64,000 nucleotides of DNA from Nectonema munidae (GCA_030549495.1 JAUIRK010000207.1:1-64000), one strand, 5' to 3'. Numbered from the stretch's first letter, positions 12,861-31,741 are shown. Notes: generated by a model from the sequence alone, not told the origin. Made by a program: numbers and translations.

Positions 12861-13859
12861 ATATATAAACATAAAAATAACTTCTACTTGCAGTATTTCT
12901 CTGATAATTATTTTCTTAATTTATTTAATAAACCAACTTTAGGTGTTTCACTCAAAATATTTCATTCTACAGTAACTTATGTAACTCGATAGGACCTCCA
13001 TCTTTTTGGCTACAAATTCGTTATCGGCTTGTAATCTCTACGTCATAAATAATTTACAGTATGTAATTTTGCTATTCATTCCATGATGATCCTTTCTTGG
13101 TAGCTCTTTTTTCATTAGAAATTTATATTCTTCAATGTGTGTTCGAAAATTTCTTTATAAGGATAAAATTACTTTTTCTCTCTCTCAAAGCATTCTGATT
13201 AAAGAATCTTCTTGATGATCTTAGACTTTTTTTTTATCAGTATCGTGTATTTTACTATCAGACCTGAATATTTGTCAACCAATCTTATTTCAAAGGTTTT
13301 TTTCTGATGAATCATTCGTGATGTTGATTGTTCAATTACAAAAAGTTGTCAACGTTCTTCATCTAAAAAATTATCTCTTTGACACAAAAGGAAAAAGATG
13401 GACAAATTCAATTTAAATTAAAAATATCTTGATAGTGACTAAATTCTCACATATTGGCACCTGTGCCATTTTTGATAAATCTGACCTATTCTAAATTTTC
13501 AGATTTCCTACCCATATTAGCTAAATGTTAATTGTAATCCTAGATGATAAGCTATAGATTTAAATATTTTTCATTTGTAAAAGAGGAACTTCCTTTTCAC
13601 AGTCAAAATCTTTTTTGAAGCATCTAATATTATATAATTAAACCACTTCCTAGTTCATTAGAACATGGTAGATCTTCCATTTAGTCAAGATATATATTTT
13701 TTTTATAAATTATTTGTTTTGATCACTATTTGTTTTCAACTTGATTCTTTCTCTCATACAAATTTTCAAAAGATTTTATAATGCGTTTTATTTTTTTTAA
13801 TAAATATTTCATACTCAAGATGATTGTAGAAAGTATTATAAGCCAAAATATAAAAAAAA

Positions 13860-15050
13860 AGTATATTTTTACTATATACCTAATATGCAGTCATTTTTTG
13901 AAAATTTTTTACAGAACTGATTTTCAGGCATACATTACTAATTCATTTGCCACTTCGAGATATTTTTTAACAGTATTATCCAAAATCCAGTACAGAAATA
14001 AAATAAGCATAGTCGATTTGGTATAAAACAGATATTTTATTTTTTTGAAAATATTTTTGAAGACAGTATCTAGGAGTAAACCGCAAATCTAATTAAAGCT
14101 TTCAGATATTTTAAAACCATAAATGCCAAACCTGAGTCCAAAAATGAAACCAGCATCTTCCATTTGGCATAAAAACAGATATTTTATTTAAATTTCAAAA
14201 ATATTTCTGCAGACATTAGACGTAAATCGAACATTTGTTTGACACTTTCAGACATTTAAAACCTCTAAATGCAAAAAATGATTTCAGAATTGAAAATTAT
14301 CATGGTCGAATTGGTATAAAAACATATATTTCATGTAAAATTTGAGAGAATATTTTGGGATGTAGTTTTCATACATAAAGCGCAAATTTGATTGACACTA
14401 ACAGTAAAACCTCTAAATGTGAAAACTTGTTCAGAAATGAAATCATCATGATTTATTTGCTATAAAAATTGATTGATATTGACAGATATTTTAAAACCTC
14501 TGAAGAAAAAAATTTCAGAAAAAAAACAGCAGTTGATTTGGTAAAAACATATATTTCATGTAAAATTTGAATGAATGTTTTTGGAGACAAATTTTAGAAC
14601 TAAACCGCAAATTTGATTGACACTTATAGGTCTTTTCAAATTCAAACTGCAAAAATTGAGTCCATAAATGAAACTAGCATGGCTGATTTGGTATAAAAAC
14701 ATATATTTCATTCTAAAATTTGAATGAATGTTTTTGGAGATAATTTTTAGAAGGTAACCGCAAATTTGATTAACACGTATAGGTATTTTCACATCCTAAA
14801 TGTAAAAAATGAGTCCAGAAATGAAAACAACATGATCGATTTGGTATAAAACGTATATTTTATGTAAAATGTAAAGGAATGTTTTTGGAGACCATTTTCA
14901 GAAGTAAACCGCAAATTTTATTAACACTTATAGGTATTTTCAAATCCTAAATGTAAAAAATAAGTCCAGAAATGAAAACAGCATGACCGATTTAGTATAA
15001 AAACATATATTTTATGTAAAATTTGAAGGTATATTTTATTAGATATATTT
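13860..15050 (+). repeat. Minisatellite array 2, about 150-bp period
   Basis: Copies are marked by AAACCGCAAATTTGATTGACA near 14079, 14380, 14602, 14755 and 14906, plus GAGTCCAGAAATGAAA and a TTGGTATAAAAACATATATTT segment. Spacing is about 150 bases. The array grades into the right-end segment of the piggyBac-type element. Reverse-complement units lie at 49780-50045. Confidence 0.85.
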
Positions 15051-15310
15051 TTGATTAATCAAAATTTTGATTGACATTTTCTAAAAAGTAGCCATGATTT
15101 TTGAAAAAATTAAATATATAAAGTGTTATGCGTTATAAGGTTAAGTATAGATAATGTCAAAATTTTAATTTTTGATTTTGATTGACAGTTTTGGACATGA
15201 AGGGGTCATTCAACTACCATGAAAATGGTTTCAAAAGATGCAGCTAGCGATTTTAGGAAAAGTCACAAAATTTGAAGGGATATGAAGGGGGCGTTTTATA
15301 ATAGGGTTAA

Positions 15311-15388
15311 GTGACTGCACATTTGTTAGCATATTGCAGCTGGTAGTGGTGTACTATGCCAAAAATATGCTTAGAGATGTGCAATCAC
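15311..15388. repeat. 78-bp hairpin element between TTAA sites
   Basis: GTGACTGCACATTTGTTAGC on the left pairs with the right half (reverse complement GTGATTGCACATCTCTAAGC), forming a long imperfect hairpin. It is flanked by TTAA at 15307-15310, shared with the larger element to its left, and at 15389-15392. It looks like a tiny piggyBac-type or foldback MITE, but could be a relic of a larger palindrome. Confidence 0.6.
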
Positions 15389-15392
15389 TTAA

Positions 15393-16016
15393 ATTCATTG
15401 GACTGCAAAAAAAATGAACTATAGTGGCTATCACGATTTTAAGTATTTTTAATCTTCGGAAAAAAGTATGGCTCGCTTTTCTAGGGATGGGAAGATACTT
15501 GAAAATTTAGCTGATTCCTACTCCAAAGCCATTTTTCACCTGAATCTGACTCTAGAATCAGATTTTGATATTGTAACTTCCACTTCTGCTAAATAGATGT
15601 CTAGTGCAAGAGAAGGGGTATATAAAGTAAAGGTGTGCATCATCCCAGACAGCTTCACGTCCATTTGTCCAAATATTAGAGTGTGGATTATAAAATTATG
15701 GCCATCAATTTTTGGTGGGGAATAAAAAACATTCGAATAATGTGGTTCATTGCTGGCTAAATTTGGTTCCAACAAAGAAACTGTTATTATAAGAAATTAT
15801 TATTAAATTGTGAATTTGTTCTAAAAAAGGATATCAACAATGATATCTTCCTTTATAATCAGGATTGGGGATAATTCCCAGTACTTACACAAATCGGACT
15901 CCGACTTCATATACTTAAAAACTTGACAAATTCAAGACCAACTCTTCGCTTCCCATTTTGATGGCGACTCCTTCAGAATGCTGTGACTTCGACTCTCTAC
16001 TTTGCTCTTTCACTAG
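15393..16016 (+). other. Upstream of GrpE; first coding exon not located
   Basis: The acceptor at 16015-16016, after a pyrimidine-rich tract, implies an upstream exon carrying the GrpE start codon. I could not place it. An ATG at 15961 is in another frame, and a donor there would leave an intron too short to splice. Confidence 0.4.
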
Positions 16017-18641
16017 ACTAAACTTTTCAATTCGATTTTTAGAGCAGTATTCCACCACAATTTTTGCACACAAGACAACGCGAAAGAGCGCGATGAAGGC
16101 AAAGAGGTGTTGGGAGAGGGGGCAAATAAGAGCGCAGAAAAATGCGATGCTGAAGGCATGGCCACAGAATCCTTGGAAGCAACGACATCATCCTCTGATT
16201 CCGCTGCAGGGAGTGGAACGACAGAACCCCAAAGTCTCTTTTCAAGGCTCTTTAAAGGACCGGACTCACTGAGGAAGCAAAACATCGAAAAGTACATCTC
16301 GGAAACGATTGAGCTGAAGCAACAGCTCTCCCAACTCAATGTAAATTCTTTTCTTTTTCCTATGGAACAAGTGCTATTTCTTATTCAAAATTTGTGCAAA
16401 GTAAAAACTTTTTTTATTCCCAATTTCCACCGCTCCTACCATTTCACCTTAAATGATCTTTCAAGAAACAAATGACGAAATCCACTTATCTAGATAATAA
16501 TAATCAGAGCTATTCTTTGGGCCCAAACCCCCCTGTTGAGAGAGGAGACTCTCATCCTGGAGCGCACATGAAATTGGGGGGCTTTCAAGCGTCTTCCAAA
16601 AAAGACAACAAATTTTTCTGAATTCCTACTCCTCTCTTGTCTAATTTCATTCGTAATTAAGCTCAATGTAAACTTTAACCCCCGCCCTATTAAGCTTAAT
16701 GTCAACAATGAATGAGGACTTATATATAGCTCCTTCTTTTTCACTTCAAATAGATGCGCATAAGATATCAAATAGATGTGTAGAAAAGGGGTAAAATATC
16801 AATCAACAATAAAAAATTGGACATTTTATTGAATGAAAAAAATCATTCATTAATTTTCAGTTCTTCCTTCTTCCTAAAAATGAAAACATGTTTTATTGAG
16901 AAAAATAAATAAAAAACACATCCAAATTACATAACTTTTCTGAGATAATTTCTATCAAAAATATAAAACAGAACTAAAGTTAGAAAACTTGGTATTAGAA
17001 TTTTTTCATTCTTTTTAGTGTATAAGAATAAGTATAAGCAAGCTACAAAAAGTAAAATAACTAATCTATCAGAAAAAGTTATAGAGCTTCAACAAAAACC
17101 AAAAAATTTTATAGCATAACTTAAGTTTTTTGAAAACTAATTTGACGTATCCACTACAGCATACTCTATGGGTGGCATGGCAGGTTGGTTGAGATGATGG
17201 ACTCATACCAATTTGTTCATAGTTTGATATAAGCGATACATCTGATTAATCAAAATTTTGATTGACATTTTCTAAAAAGTAGCCATGATTATTGAAAAAA
17301 TTAAATATATAAAGTGTTATGCATTCAAAACTGTATATAAATTTTCATGGTAGAGTATAATATAGATCCTATGTTATAAGGTTAACTACAGATAATGTCA
17401 AAATTTTGCTTAAAAATTCATTCAACTACCATGAAAATAGTAATAAAAGATGCAGCTAGCGATTTTAGGAAAAGTCACGAAATTTGAAGCGTTATTAGAG
17501 TTCAGCCAATTTTGTACAATTAATTTTTTAGTGAGGGGCGTTAATAAAAAACCTAAGTTGTAATAACAGAAAAAAATTATATCAACGAATATACTTTGGT
17601 CCGCCCGTCAATTTTTGAAAACAAACGCTAGCGCCTGCGTAGGACTAACCCGCACTAAGAAGTGCAAAATATTTTCTATTATTTTTTCCCATGACAGCAC
17701 GAGTCTATTCCGATTTACTTTATAATTCTGTGAATATTTTCCATTCGCTTCTCAACATTTTAAAGAGAATATGAAACCGACCTTACTCGAGGATAATTGT
17801 TTTCTTTGATAAATTTGAAATAGCTCATTTTGTGTTTGTACTAATTGAAACTAAAGTGAAATTTTTCGAATAACCAACATTAAACAGCTTTTTAATTTCA
17901 TAGTGTATAGGAAATGTTTATTTATAGGTTCTTTATTTGTTCAAGGGGCATTGCATTTTTGGCCAAAAATTCGTAGATAATAGCGTATTCACATTTAACC
18001 GGTGCACACAGAAGGGTGAAATATAGAATATAAGAGTTATTTCGCGAATAAAAAAGGTATTCCACTGAAAAGAAATACGTTGCAAATGGGGATTGTTCAG
18101 TAGTTTCCGTTCGTCCTTATCAAAATATGCATACTTTTACCTAGAGTTGATGGCGAATAATTAAAATGAATTTTTCAAGGATAAGTATATGCGAGCGTTG
18201 GCAGAAGTGGAAAATACACGAAATAGGATGTCAAAACAATTAGAAGAATCGAAGTTCTTCGCCATCCAATCCTTTTGTAAAGATCTTCTTGAAGTTTCAG
18301 ATATTTTGTCGCAAGCTTGCAAGTCGATTTCAAAAGAGCAAATTGAGTCAAAGGAAGATGATGCGCAATTCAAATCTCTATACGATGGCCTCATTTTAAC
18401 GGAAAAGCAGTTACATAAGGTCTTCGCCAAAAACAACCTAAACAAGATCGAGCCGAATGAGGGTGAAAAATTTGATCCGTTTTACCACGAAGCCATATTT
18501 CAAGTTCCTTCAACGGATTCCAAGGTCACTGGAACAGTATCCATAATGACTAAAGTTGGCTACAAGCTCAAGGAAAGAACAATAAGGCCAGCCTTTGTTG
18601 GAGTCTTTTCAATGCCCCAAGAAAAGACCGACCAACCGTAG
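16017..18641 (+). CDS. GRPEL1: Mitochondrial GrpE-like co-chaperone (start exon missing)
   Basis: Exons 16017-16340 and 18180-18641 (TAG stop) join at phase 0. GrpE is the nucleotide-exchange factor of matrix Hsp70 in protein import and folding. The first exon reads LFNSIFRAVFHHNFCTQ, a basic/hydrophobic presequence-like segment, then a low-complexity Ser/Thr/Glu stretch and the start of the long GrpE helix (IELKQQLSQLN). The second continues DKYMRALAEVENTRNR, then AIQSFCKDLLEVSDIL, FDPFYHEAIFQVP and GTVSIMTKVGYKLKERTIRP, each matching family landmarks in order, including the C-terminal beta domain. The 1.8-kb intron holds a transposon-derived repeat. The Met codon lies in an unlocated upstream exon. 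AATAAA at 18687 is a close poly(A) signal. The symbol follows the animal orthologue group. Confidence 0.93.
17246..17500 (+). repeat. Second copy of the piggyBac-type right-end segment, in the GrpE intron
   Basis: It matches 15053-15290 in direct orientation, from GATTAATCAAAATTTTGATT through GATGCAGCTAGCGATTTTAG, with about 60 extra bases in the middle. The terminal CCCTATTA/TTAA signature is not preserved, so this is a decayed or truncated copy. Together with the first copy it flanks the GrpE presequence exon. Confidence 0.8.
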
Positions 18642-18686
18642 GCACTTATTCTATTTGTTGATATTCTCCATACTTGAAAATTATGT

Positions 18687-18692
18687 AATAAA
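18687..18692 (+). promoter_or_regulatory. Poly(A) signal of GrpE
   Basis: AATAAA begins 46 bases after the GrpE stop codon. Confidence 0.7.
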
Positions 18693-18699
18693 TTTATTC

Positions 18700-19898
18700 C
18701 TTTACTACAAATTTTTATGCATGCATACGACCACGCATCCTATATAGTTTTATAGAAGGCAGGCACGTTAGACAGAAATGTTTTAATTTTTCCATTTGTA
18801 TACCGAATTTGCTATCTTGCACTATTTCTAAATTCTCGATTATTGAGCCTAAACCACGAAATGTTTCGACTTTTCACTCGGGAGAGACCTTTCTGAACCG
18901 ATCTCCATCCATTGCGTGGTAATAGGCCATAAATACCAACAAAAAGTCGTGAGAGTACTTTCGCGATTCTTTTTTCAAATGTAAATAGCAAAAATGCTTT
19001 TTAGACTGACCAAAAAGTACATTTCGGATCGGGATCAGTGACCTCATGCGAACTTCCGACGCTTTAGAATATGTTTCCAGAGATTTTATTTTTTTGAGCG
19101 TGTATCATCTCTTGGTTTGAGATAAACGAAATTTCGTGCAGAACTGTCCCTACCAAGTCTGAAGTCGTACCCTTTCGTGCTCAATAACCATTCATAACAA
19201 AGAAAAAACTATCATTCAAAGCACAACGTTAAGGCCCAGATAGTGCAAGATTACAATAAATTCTTTGCACATTCTATTGAAAAATAAAAAGGGTTTAATG
19301 CATTTTTGTCACGAGTTTTTGACGCATTATAAAATAGGACTAAAGATTCATTTCTATTTTTAGAACTATTTTAAAAAATAATCTAAGATGAACAAATTTA
19401 TGAACTTACTACTGATACTAAAAGCATTCTCCTATCAAATTTGGAAATAACAGTTGTATTTTTATTAAAATTTAGGTGTGTAATTAATGAATATTTAAAA
19501 AAAACATTAAAGCTTTAATGTACTTCAAAAACTAAAATCGCACATGTCTTGGTTCGCAACTATTTACTTTTTGCAGATATTTGTTGAATTAAAAATAATT
19601 ATAAATAAGGTATCCCCCGTGCAAAATACAAATCATCCAGATATTTCTGGATAAAAATAGTGAAGCAAGGCACACAGTAGGATATGAATTTAATAAAATT
19701 TTATGAATTCTGTGAAAAATAAATATGACAAAGTATTTAGTATCATTCAATAGGCATCAAACAAATTGTTATTATAGACAGAGTTAAGCGAATATGAAGA
19801 AACCACTAGGAATCTTCATGCTTTGTACGAGCTTAAACTTCCACCACCAAAGGACGTGCATACAGAAAGAGGAGTAACAAGACGCACGAGTACAAACA
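18700..19898. other. Convergent intergenic region between GrpE and p66
   Basis: The two genes end toward each other here. The sequence holds their 3' UTRs; an ATTAAA for p66 may lie at 19689-19694 (minus strand). No further gene is seen. Confidence 0.45.
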
Positions 19899-26437
<6,539 letters not shown>

Positions 26438-26449
26438 AAACAGACTAGA

Positions 26450-28213
26450 GGGAAGAGCAATTCATGCGAGTAGGTACGATTGTCTACAGTCTAAAAGGAG
26501 AAACGCAGCATTCGGTGAAACGTCATCACATTACAAGAACAAGCTATACTCAGGATGAACAAGAAAACAAGCCCTTACAATCTTCCTTACTTGCTCATAG
26601 AGAGGAAAGCTACCTAAATTTAAACTCAACTTTAGCCATAAAGACGATACACCTATCGAACAGGGCGGAAGTGATTCTTTGTGCCCATTGATCTTCGAAA
26701 GGTGCACCTATTAATTGAGTTCGATGGGAATTTTTAATTTTGGCTCATTTAATGATTCACTTCATACCGATAATAATAATTAAAACAAATATTTATTGTG
26801 TGTATTAGACACATTTGCAAACTATACAACCCCCTTTTCAAAGGCCGGTGTAGATTTAAGAGCACACGTTCCCCACCTCTTGTTTGTTTAGACTTAGCCA
26901 CATCATTTAACGAATCTGAAGTCCCTCTTCCTTCAGAATTAAAACTAAACTCGATTGAACTACACAAACAGATTCTCAAAAATTGGGAAGGAGCTACTGT
27001 TGTACCCAGCCACCTCTTAATAACTATAAACATCCTCAAAACAAATAAAATCTTATTTAATTTATTGGTCTTTTATTGGTCGCAGCTTTGAAGGATCTCA
27101 AAAAGGCAAAAAAGAATACACTAAATTTGAAAATAGCATGCAGGTATGCATGGGCCGTGGATTAGACAATTCTGGGTCTAGACCATTGCAAAAACTTTGT
27201 GAGACAGCGAACGGGTGGATAAAAACCAAATACATCACCAAATTCAATACGACATGAAGAAGAATGCGATTTTTAAACGCGAAATGATAAAAAGAGCATT
27301 CCAATCAAAATATTAAATCTACAATTTACTTGCATTCGTGTGAAAAAAAGTTTCATTTTCATTCCTCAGCTCATCCTTCCATGGCTCAATTGAAGTGGAA
27401 CTAAAGAAGCCCGCGAACTGACCGGGAAAAGCGCCGGTTTTCTTGTGTTTAATGCGCGTCTCATAAAAAAAGTACGATTACATGATTGGTCTTTCGGATT
27501 AATAAACTATAGAGAAAGGCTTGAGAGAATTTGATTTGATCCATGTCGGAGTGTGAATGTCTGAACATTGGAAAAATTAGTCAGTCAATACTGTATCGGA
27601 TAGGGGGTTGTCGTATAAACGAGGTCTGACTGTATCATCAATGAGTCTTCTAATACAAGCCAAGACTGACACTTTTTACCTTCGAACACCAAATACTGAA
27701 TCGGCTCAACCAAGAATTCTGTTCCCCAGAGATTTACAAACGAGATCGTTTTTAGTCATGATATATATAAAATCCTCACTTGATTAGAATAAGGCTTTTT
27801 GTTAAGCAACCAGTCGATCCTGATCCTGAAAGAGCATTTGTGATCATCAGTTCATTTAATCAGTTTTAGATCCGATTCGCCGGTCTATTTAGGTCAAAGA
27901 CTGCACCCTATTCGAAAATTGTATGATGAGTTTATGAAAAGCTATAAATCTCCAGATTATTTATTTGTCTTCAGACATGTTAGGGATTTATTCTAGGCTA
28001 AATCATTATTCAGGTGATTAGAGACGAAATAGGAGAATCGGAAATGCACTTTCCATCGAAAAACACATGTGGCTAAAAATAATATCAATTAGCCCCTTCT
28101 TCCTTGTTGAGCTAGAAGATAGAGATCGATCACAATCAATGTAATTAGACGTGATACAAACCCTGCATGTTGGAATTGGGAGCTGAGAGTGTGCCATGTG
28201 GGATAATAGTGGG
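26450..28213. other. Upstream of p66 coding exons; no gene recognised
   Basis: Possibly the 5' UTR intron of p66. It holds one orphan pogo/Tigger-like end (27599-27632). Short frames near 26.5-27.3 kb show no family resemblance that I can name. Confidence 0.4.
27599..27632 (-). mobile_element. Orphan pogo/Tigger-like terminal sequence
   Basis: On the minus strand the end reads CAGTCAGACCTCGTTTATAC and is preceded by TA, like the end of the complete element at 51112. No partner end was found. Confidence 0.45.
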
Positions 28214-28226
28214 GTGTGTTTATTGG

Positions 28227-28400
28227 TTGGTTGGAGATATCAAAGCACTTTCAGCCGTTCTTAGGATATATGCTCGCATTATGCTTAGGATATCACAATT
28301 TTGGTAAATTTATTTTTAGAGTTGGGAGCCTTGGGAATCGAACCCCTGACCTTCAACTGTTAAGCTGAGAGGTACACCCTAACAACCATTGAGGCTCGAA
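28227..28400 (-). mobile_element. tRNA-derived SINE with perfect 13-bp target duplication
   Basis: GTGTGTTTATTGG occurs at 28214-28226 and again at 28401-28413, directly flanking the element. Read on the minus strand, the head (28397-28326) is tRNA-like: GAGCC can pair with GGCTC, with a box-A-like GGTTGTTAGGGTGTACC and box B GGGGTTCGATTCCC. The body ends in a CCAACCAA-type tail rather than poly(A). The perfect duplication implies a fairly recent insertion. Confidence 0.8.
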
Positions 28401-28413
28401 GTGTGTTTATTGG

Positions 28414-29102
28414 ACAAAAGCTTTTTTATAACAAATCTAGAAAAGTTTCCCCCAAATTTTTGAAGATGTGCGCCCTTAATACATGATATATTGGAAGCAT
28501 TGTATTATCAGGACTGGAGAGTAAAAATAAGTAATATATATTTTAATGTCAATCTGAATCTAATTTTAATGTTTCAATAAAATATAACATTTAGCATAAA
28601 ATCATCAAAAAAACAAGAGAAGGGAAAATTTTAAGTGCTCAATAAATTATTTATTTTAGTCTTCAATAAAATGAATGAAGATTTTCAAATTTTAGTCTTT
28701 TTTTATAACAAAACTTTACAAATTACTACTTTTAATTTACCAATTATATAGATTCTTGAAATATAGTTTTAAAAAGATAGCATGTAATTAAATAATCATG
28801 TATTAAATATAATATTAGTATTCAGAATCTATGCAATTTGACTATAAAATGGATAAATGTGTTGTATATTCAAAAATCCATTGAAGGTGACAGGTGGGAG
28901 GAATGAATAATAAAATTGATACTGAAGAATTCTTGTAAGATAAAGATGACAATAGAGAATAAAATGAATAGTGGCTTTCAAAATGATTCATAATTAAAAA
29001 GAGCTTACTGTCGTAATTTCTGGAAAAATACAAAAGGGGGACATTAGAGTTGGAGAGAAGTTACATAAACTTATTGATGAAGAGTAAACGACGTGATCTT
29101 AC
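28414..29102. other. No gene recognised
   Basis: A+T-rich; no supported feature. Confidence 0.4.
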
Positions 29103-29320
29103 AACAATTAAAAGTGGCGTAGGAGTAGTGGAGAGAGAGAGAGGTATAACGCAGTAGAATACAACGATGACGGTGACAACGACAGCAACGTGCGGCGGCT
29201 AACACAATATTACTACGCGCATAGCTAATAATAATGTGATTAAAATTTTTTTATGCGTTACCATGACAACACACAAATAATAACATCACTGCTACTGCTA
29301 CTTACTACTTTTATACAATG
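29103..29320 (-). promoter_or_regulatory. Candidate promoter and untranslated first exon of p66
   Basis: On the minus strand a TATAAAAG box (29315-29308) precedes a relatively G+C- and CpG-rich segment that ends at a GTAAGA donor (first intron base 29102). No ATG-led frame of note lies in between, which suits a 5' UTR exon. The flanking sequence is rich in CAG/ATC/GAC trinucleotide runs. The link to p66, 2.7 kb downstream, is inference; the p66 acceptor just upstream of its ATG makes it plausible. Confidence 0.35.
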
Positions 29321-31608
29321 CACACTGCACTACCGACGACGACATACATCATCATCTCATTTGAAAGGGTTCGGTTAGATCACGGAAATTTACGAACGCT
29401 TTCGGCGAATAGTCTTTGTTGATGATGATAAGAGGCAGAGAGAGAGGCACACTGCAGTACTACTCTATCGATGCTGCGTGTGTGTCACGTTGAGAGCCAC
29501 GTTATTTCTGGGCTCGAATCCGCTGCTCTGCGTTACGACTTTCGTTCTCCACTAAATTCACATATTTTTCGACAAAAGTTCTTTTGAGTGAAAATTTAGG
29601 TTAAATGACCTCTTTTCTAGTCAAGGGTCCAAATGAACAGGCTAAATTACGTTTATTTAGAGAAGTGACGAAGTGCGTAAACCCAAACTGTGCTTGAAAA
29701 CACACTTCCTCTTGAATGAGTCGTGTTGGACTGTTTAAATTTTTCAAGATTTAACTCACCAAGAAACGAACAAGATTGTGGGACTCGACCCTCTCTCTTT
29801 AAATACGTCAGTATAACTTTTCCAAAATGTTAGCACTTTTTGTAGTTAGAAAGGCGATATAAATCACAAAGTACACGATTATTGCAAAAGTGGCCTTTTC
29901 GAACTTTGTAAGCATTTGTTTATTCTTTCTGGCAACGGCTTCTCTGGTGGTGCATTGCGTAGCTATCAAAAAGGTGCTTTTATTTTTTGTGTTACAATTC
30001 CAACATTTTCCGCAAAAAAAGAGATAACTTTTTGTAGTGGTCCACCGCAACATCTCTTACTCGGTGCTTACTTAGCCGAACTTAAAAGATACTTTATTTC
30101 TCATGAATATGGACGCAAACATTATGCATGAAAAGTTCTTGCTCCCATTTGAACAAACTTTGACAATTGATACACATCTTCAACCCTTCCAAAATCTACT
30201 TTGGAATAATCAAAGGTAAGTTAAACATACAGTGTTGGCTGATTTATGTTAAAAGAAGTGAATGGGTGATTTTTGCTATATAAATAATATAAATTCCTTG
30301 ACTAAGGCATATCATGGTTAAAGGATGGCAAAACAAGGTAGCAAATTTGGATTATTTATTTGAAAATAAGTGAAATAACATCTCTCCATTACTAATAAAA
30401 GAATTAAAACCATATGACTATTACTCGATGTACCTCTTTCATGATCATCAATCACCAACATTTTTATGTCCTCAATGTTCCACATAAATCAGAATTGAGA
30501 AGATGAAAAAAAGTTATTGTAAAAAGCAAATGTTTTGAATGGTGCACGTTTCTCAACTTTGTATGCTTGTATTAGGACTTTTCACTCTAAATCTAAAGTT
30601 TGTAGAAACCTGGCGAAAATACTAAATGCCTCCAGCCAACATTTTCAACAATTCCAAAAACATAACTATTTCACATTTTCCATCTCTCTCTATACCTTCA
30701 CATCTTTGTAATCATTTAAAAGCACCTTAATTTCAGAAAGCGCAATAACTTTTGTAAAATCAATACATGTTTATTTATTAATTAATCAAAAATCGATAAT
30801 ACAGAAGTGACATCAATAAGTTGATTTCATGATAGTGCAAGAGAAAGGTCAAATTATACATTCTGCAGACAATCTCAACAGCACTAAATTCCCTTCAAAG
30901 TCCAAATCTTAGGATAGCATCTAGGATAACAATCAAATTTATTGGGACAGTGATTGCTACTTGTTCTAAAACACAACGACGCTCTTGCTAAAGGAGAGTG
31001 CTCTGATCGAACCCATTTCCTTATAAATAAAAAATTTCGCGATTTTTCTTTAAAAAGGAGTAAAAAAGAAAAAACTTTCATCAATTCTTTTCTTGTTGCT
31101 GCTTGAAGAATTTGACAAAACATCACGTGAATATTCACGAAAACCTTGTTTTGTCATGAATGAGAATTTTCTTGGTGTGCTCACCATATCCATACCAGAT
31201 ATCCATTTTTACAATAACATATCTAAGTTCGTTTGTGTAAAAAGCGTGTATACATATTACATGAGTCTTCCAAAGAATATTACACGCAATTTTTCGGGTA
31301 CGAACGTGGAAAAATGGTTCTAAAAATGTGTGTGTGAAAAGTTGATAACGAGGGGAATTTCATCAAGCGGGAGGTAACGAATCAACAATTATGCCTTACG
31401 AAATTTAATCCAGTGAAAAATGGTTATATCATCTTATCAAAAATTTCAGATACCTCATTCGTAATAAGTAATTCGTTTGATTTACAAATCTAAAAAATTA
31501 TTCATGTAACCTGAATCAAGCGAATAATTTGCTCACGTGTAAGTAAGTGGCTAACTAAAATCAGATTGACCATCCAATTGCATAATCTATAGGTGGTATA
31601 GATGTAGA
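29321..31608. other. No gene recognised
   Basis: Simple trinucleotide-rich sequence up to about 29480, then ordinary A+T-rich DNA. Short frames at 29.8-30.1 and 30.9-31.3 kb have no recognisable domain. Confidence 0.4.
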
Positions 31609-31741
31609 AATAATTTCTTGGTTGTCAGTATCGCATCCAAGGCACGAATAATCGTCCATGGCTGAAGAGATGATAAGAATAGTCACGATTGGGAATCGAA
31701 CCCAGATGTACGTCTGGTTTTTAATGAGTAGCTCTTACAAT
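31609..31741 (-). mobile_element. SINE family B, copy 1 (head cut by a hAT end)
   Basis: The box B sequence GGGTTCGATTCCC and the following body align with the copy at 35399-35545. The head stops at GTAAGAGC, inside the box A region, exactly where the hAT terminus begins at 31742, so the transposon appears to have inserted into this SINE. Confidence 0.6.

Larger units (their letters stand above)
11596..15306. mobile_element. Non-autonomous piggyBac-type element with internal minisatellites
   Basis: The element is bounded by TTAA at 11592-11595 and 15307-15310, the target duplication of piggyBac. Its ends are inverted: CCCTATTAGTGCTAGG on the left and CCCTATTATAAAACGCC on the right (reverse complement), identical over the first eight bases plus the TTAA. 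The 3.7-kb interior lacks a transposase and consists mainly of two tandem arrays. A second family member, with transposase remains, starts at 49680 with CCCTATTAGTGCTGGG and carries array-2 units in reverse orientation. A fragment of the right end recurs at 17246. Confidence 0.7.

Noticed and set aside
14556-14792. Minus-strand 78-codon frame with internal repeats
   Set aside because: It is a translation of minisatellite array 2, with unit-length periodicity and no start or splice context.
15961-16272. ATG at 15961 as the GrpE start
   Set aside because: It is in a different frame from the GrpE coding sequence, and the pyrimidine tract plus AG at 16015-16016 argues for an acceptor there.
16013-16339. 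Minus-strand 108-codon frame over the GrpE exon
   Set aside because: Antisense shadow; the plus strand reads the GrpE presequence and helix in a splice-consistent frame.
28326-28397. 72-base functional tRNA gene
   Set aside because: The acceptor and anticodon stems pair imperfectly, and the perfect 13-bp duplication encloses a longer unit, so a SINE head fits better.
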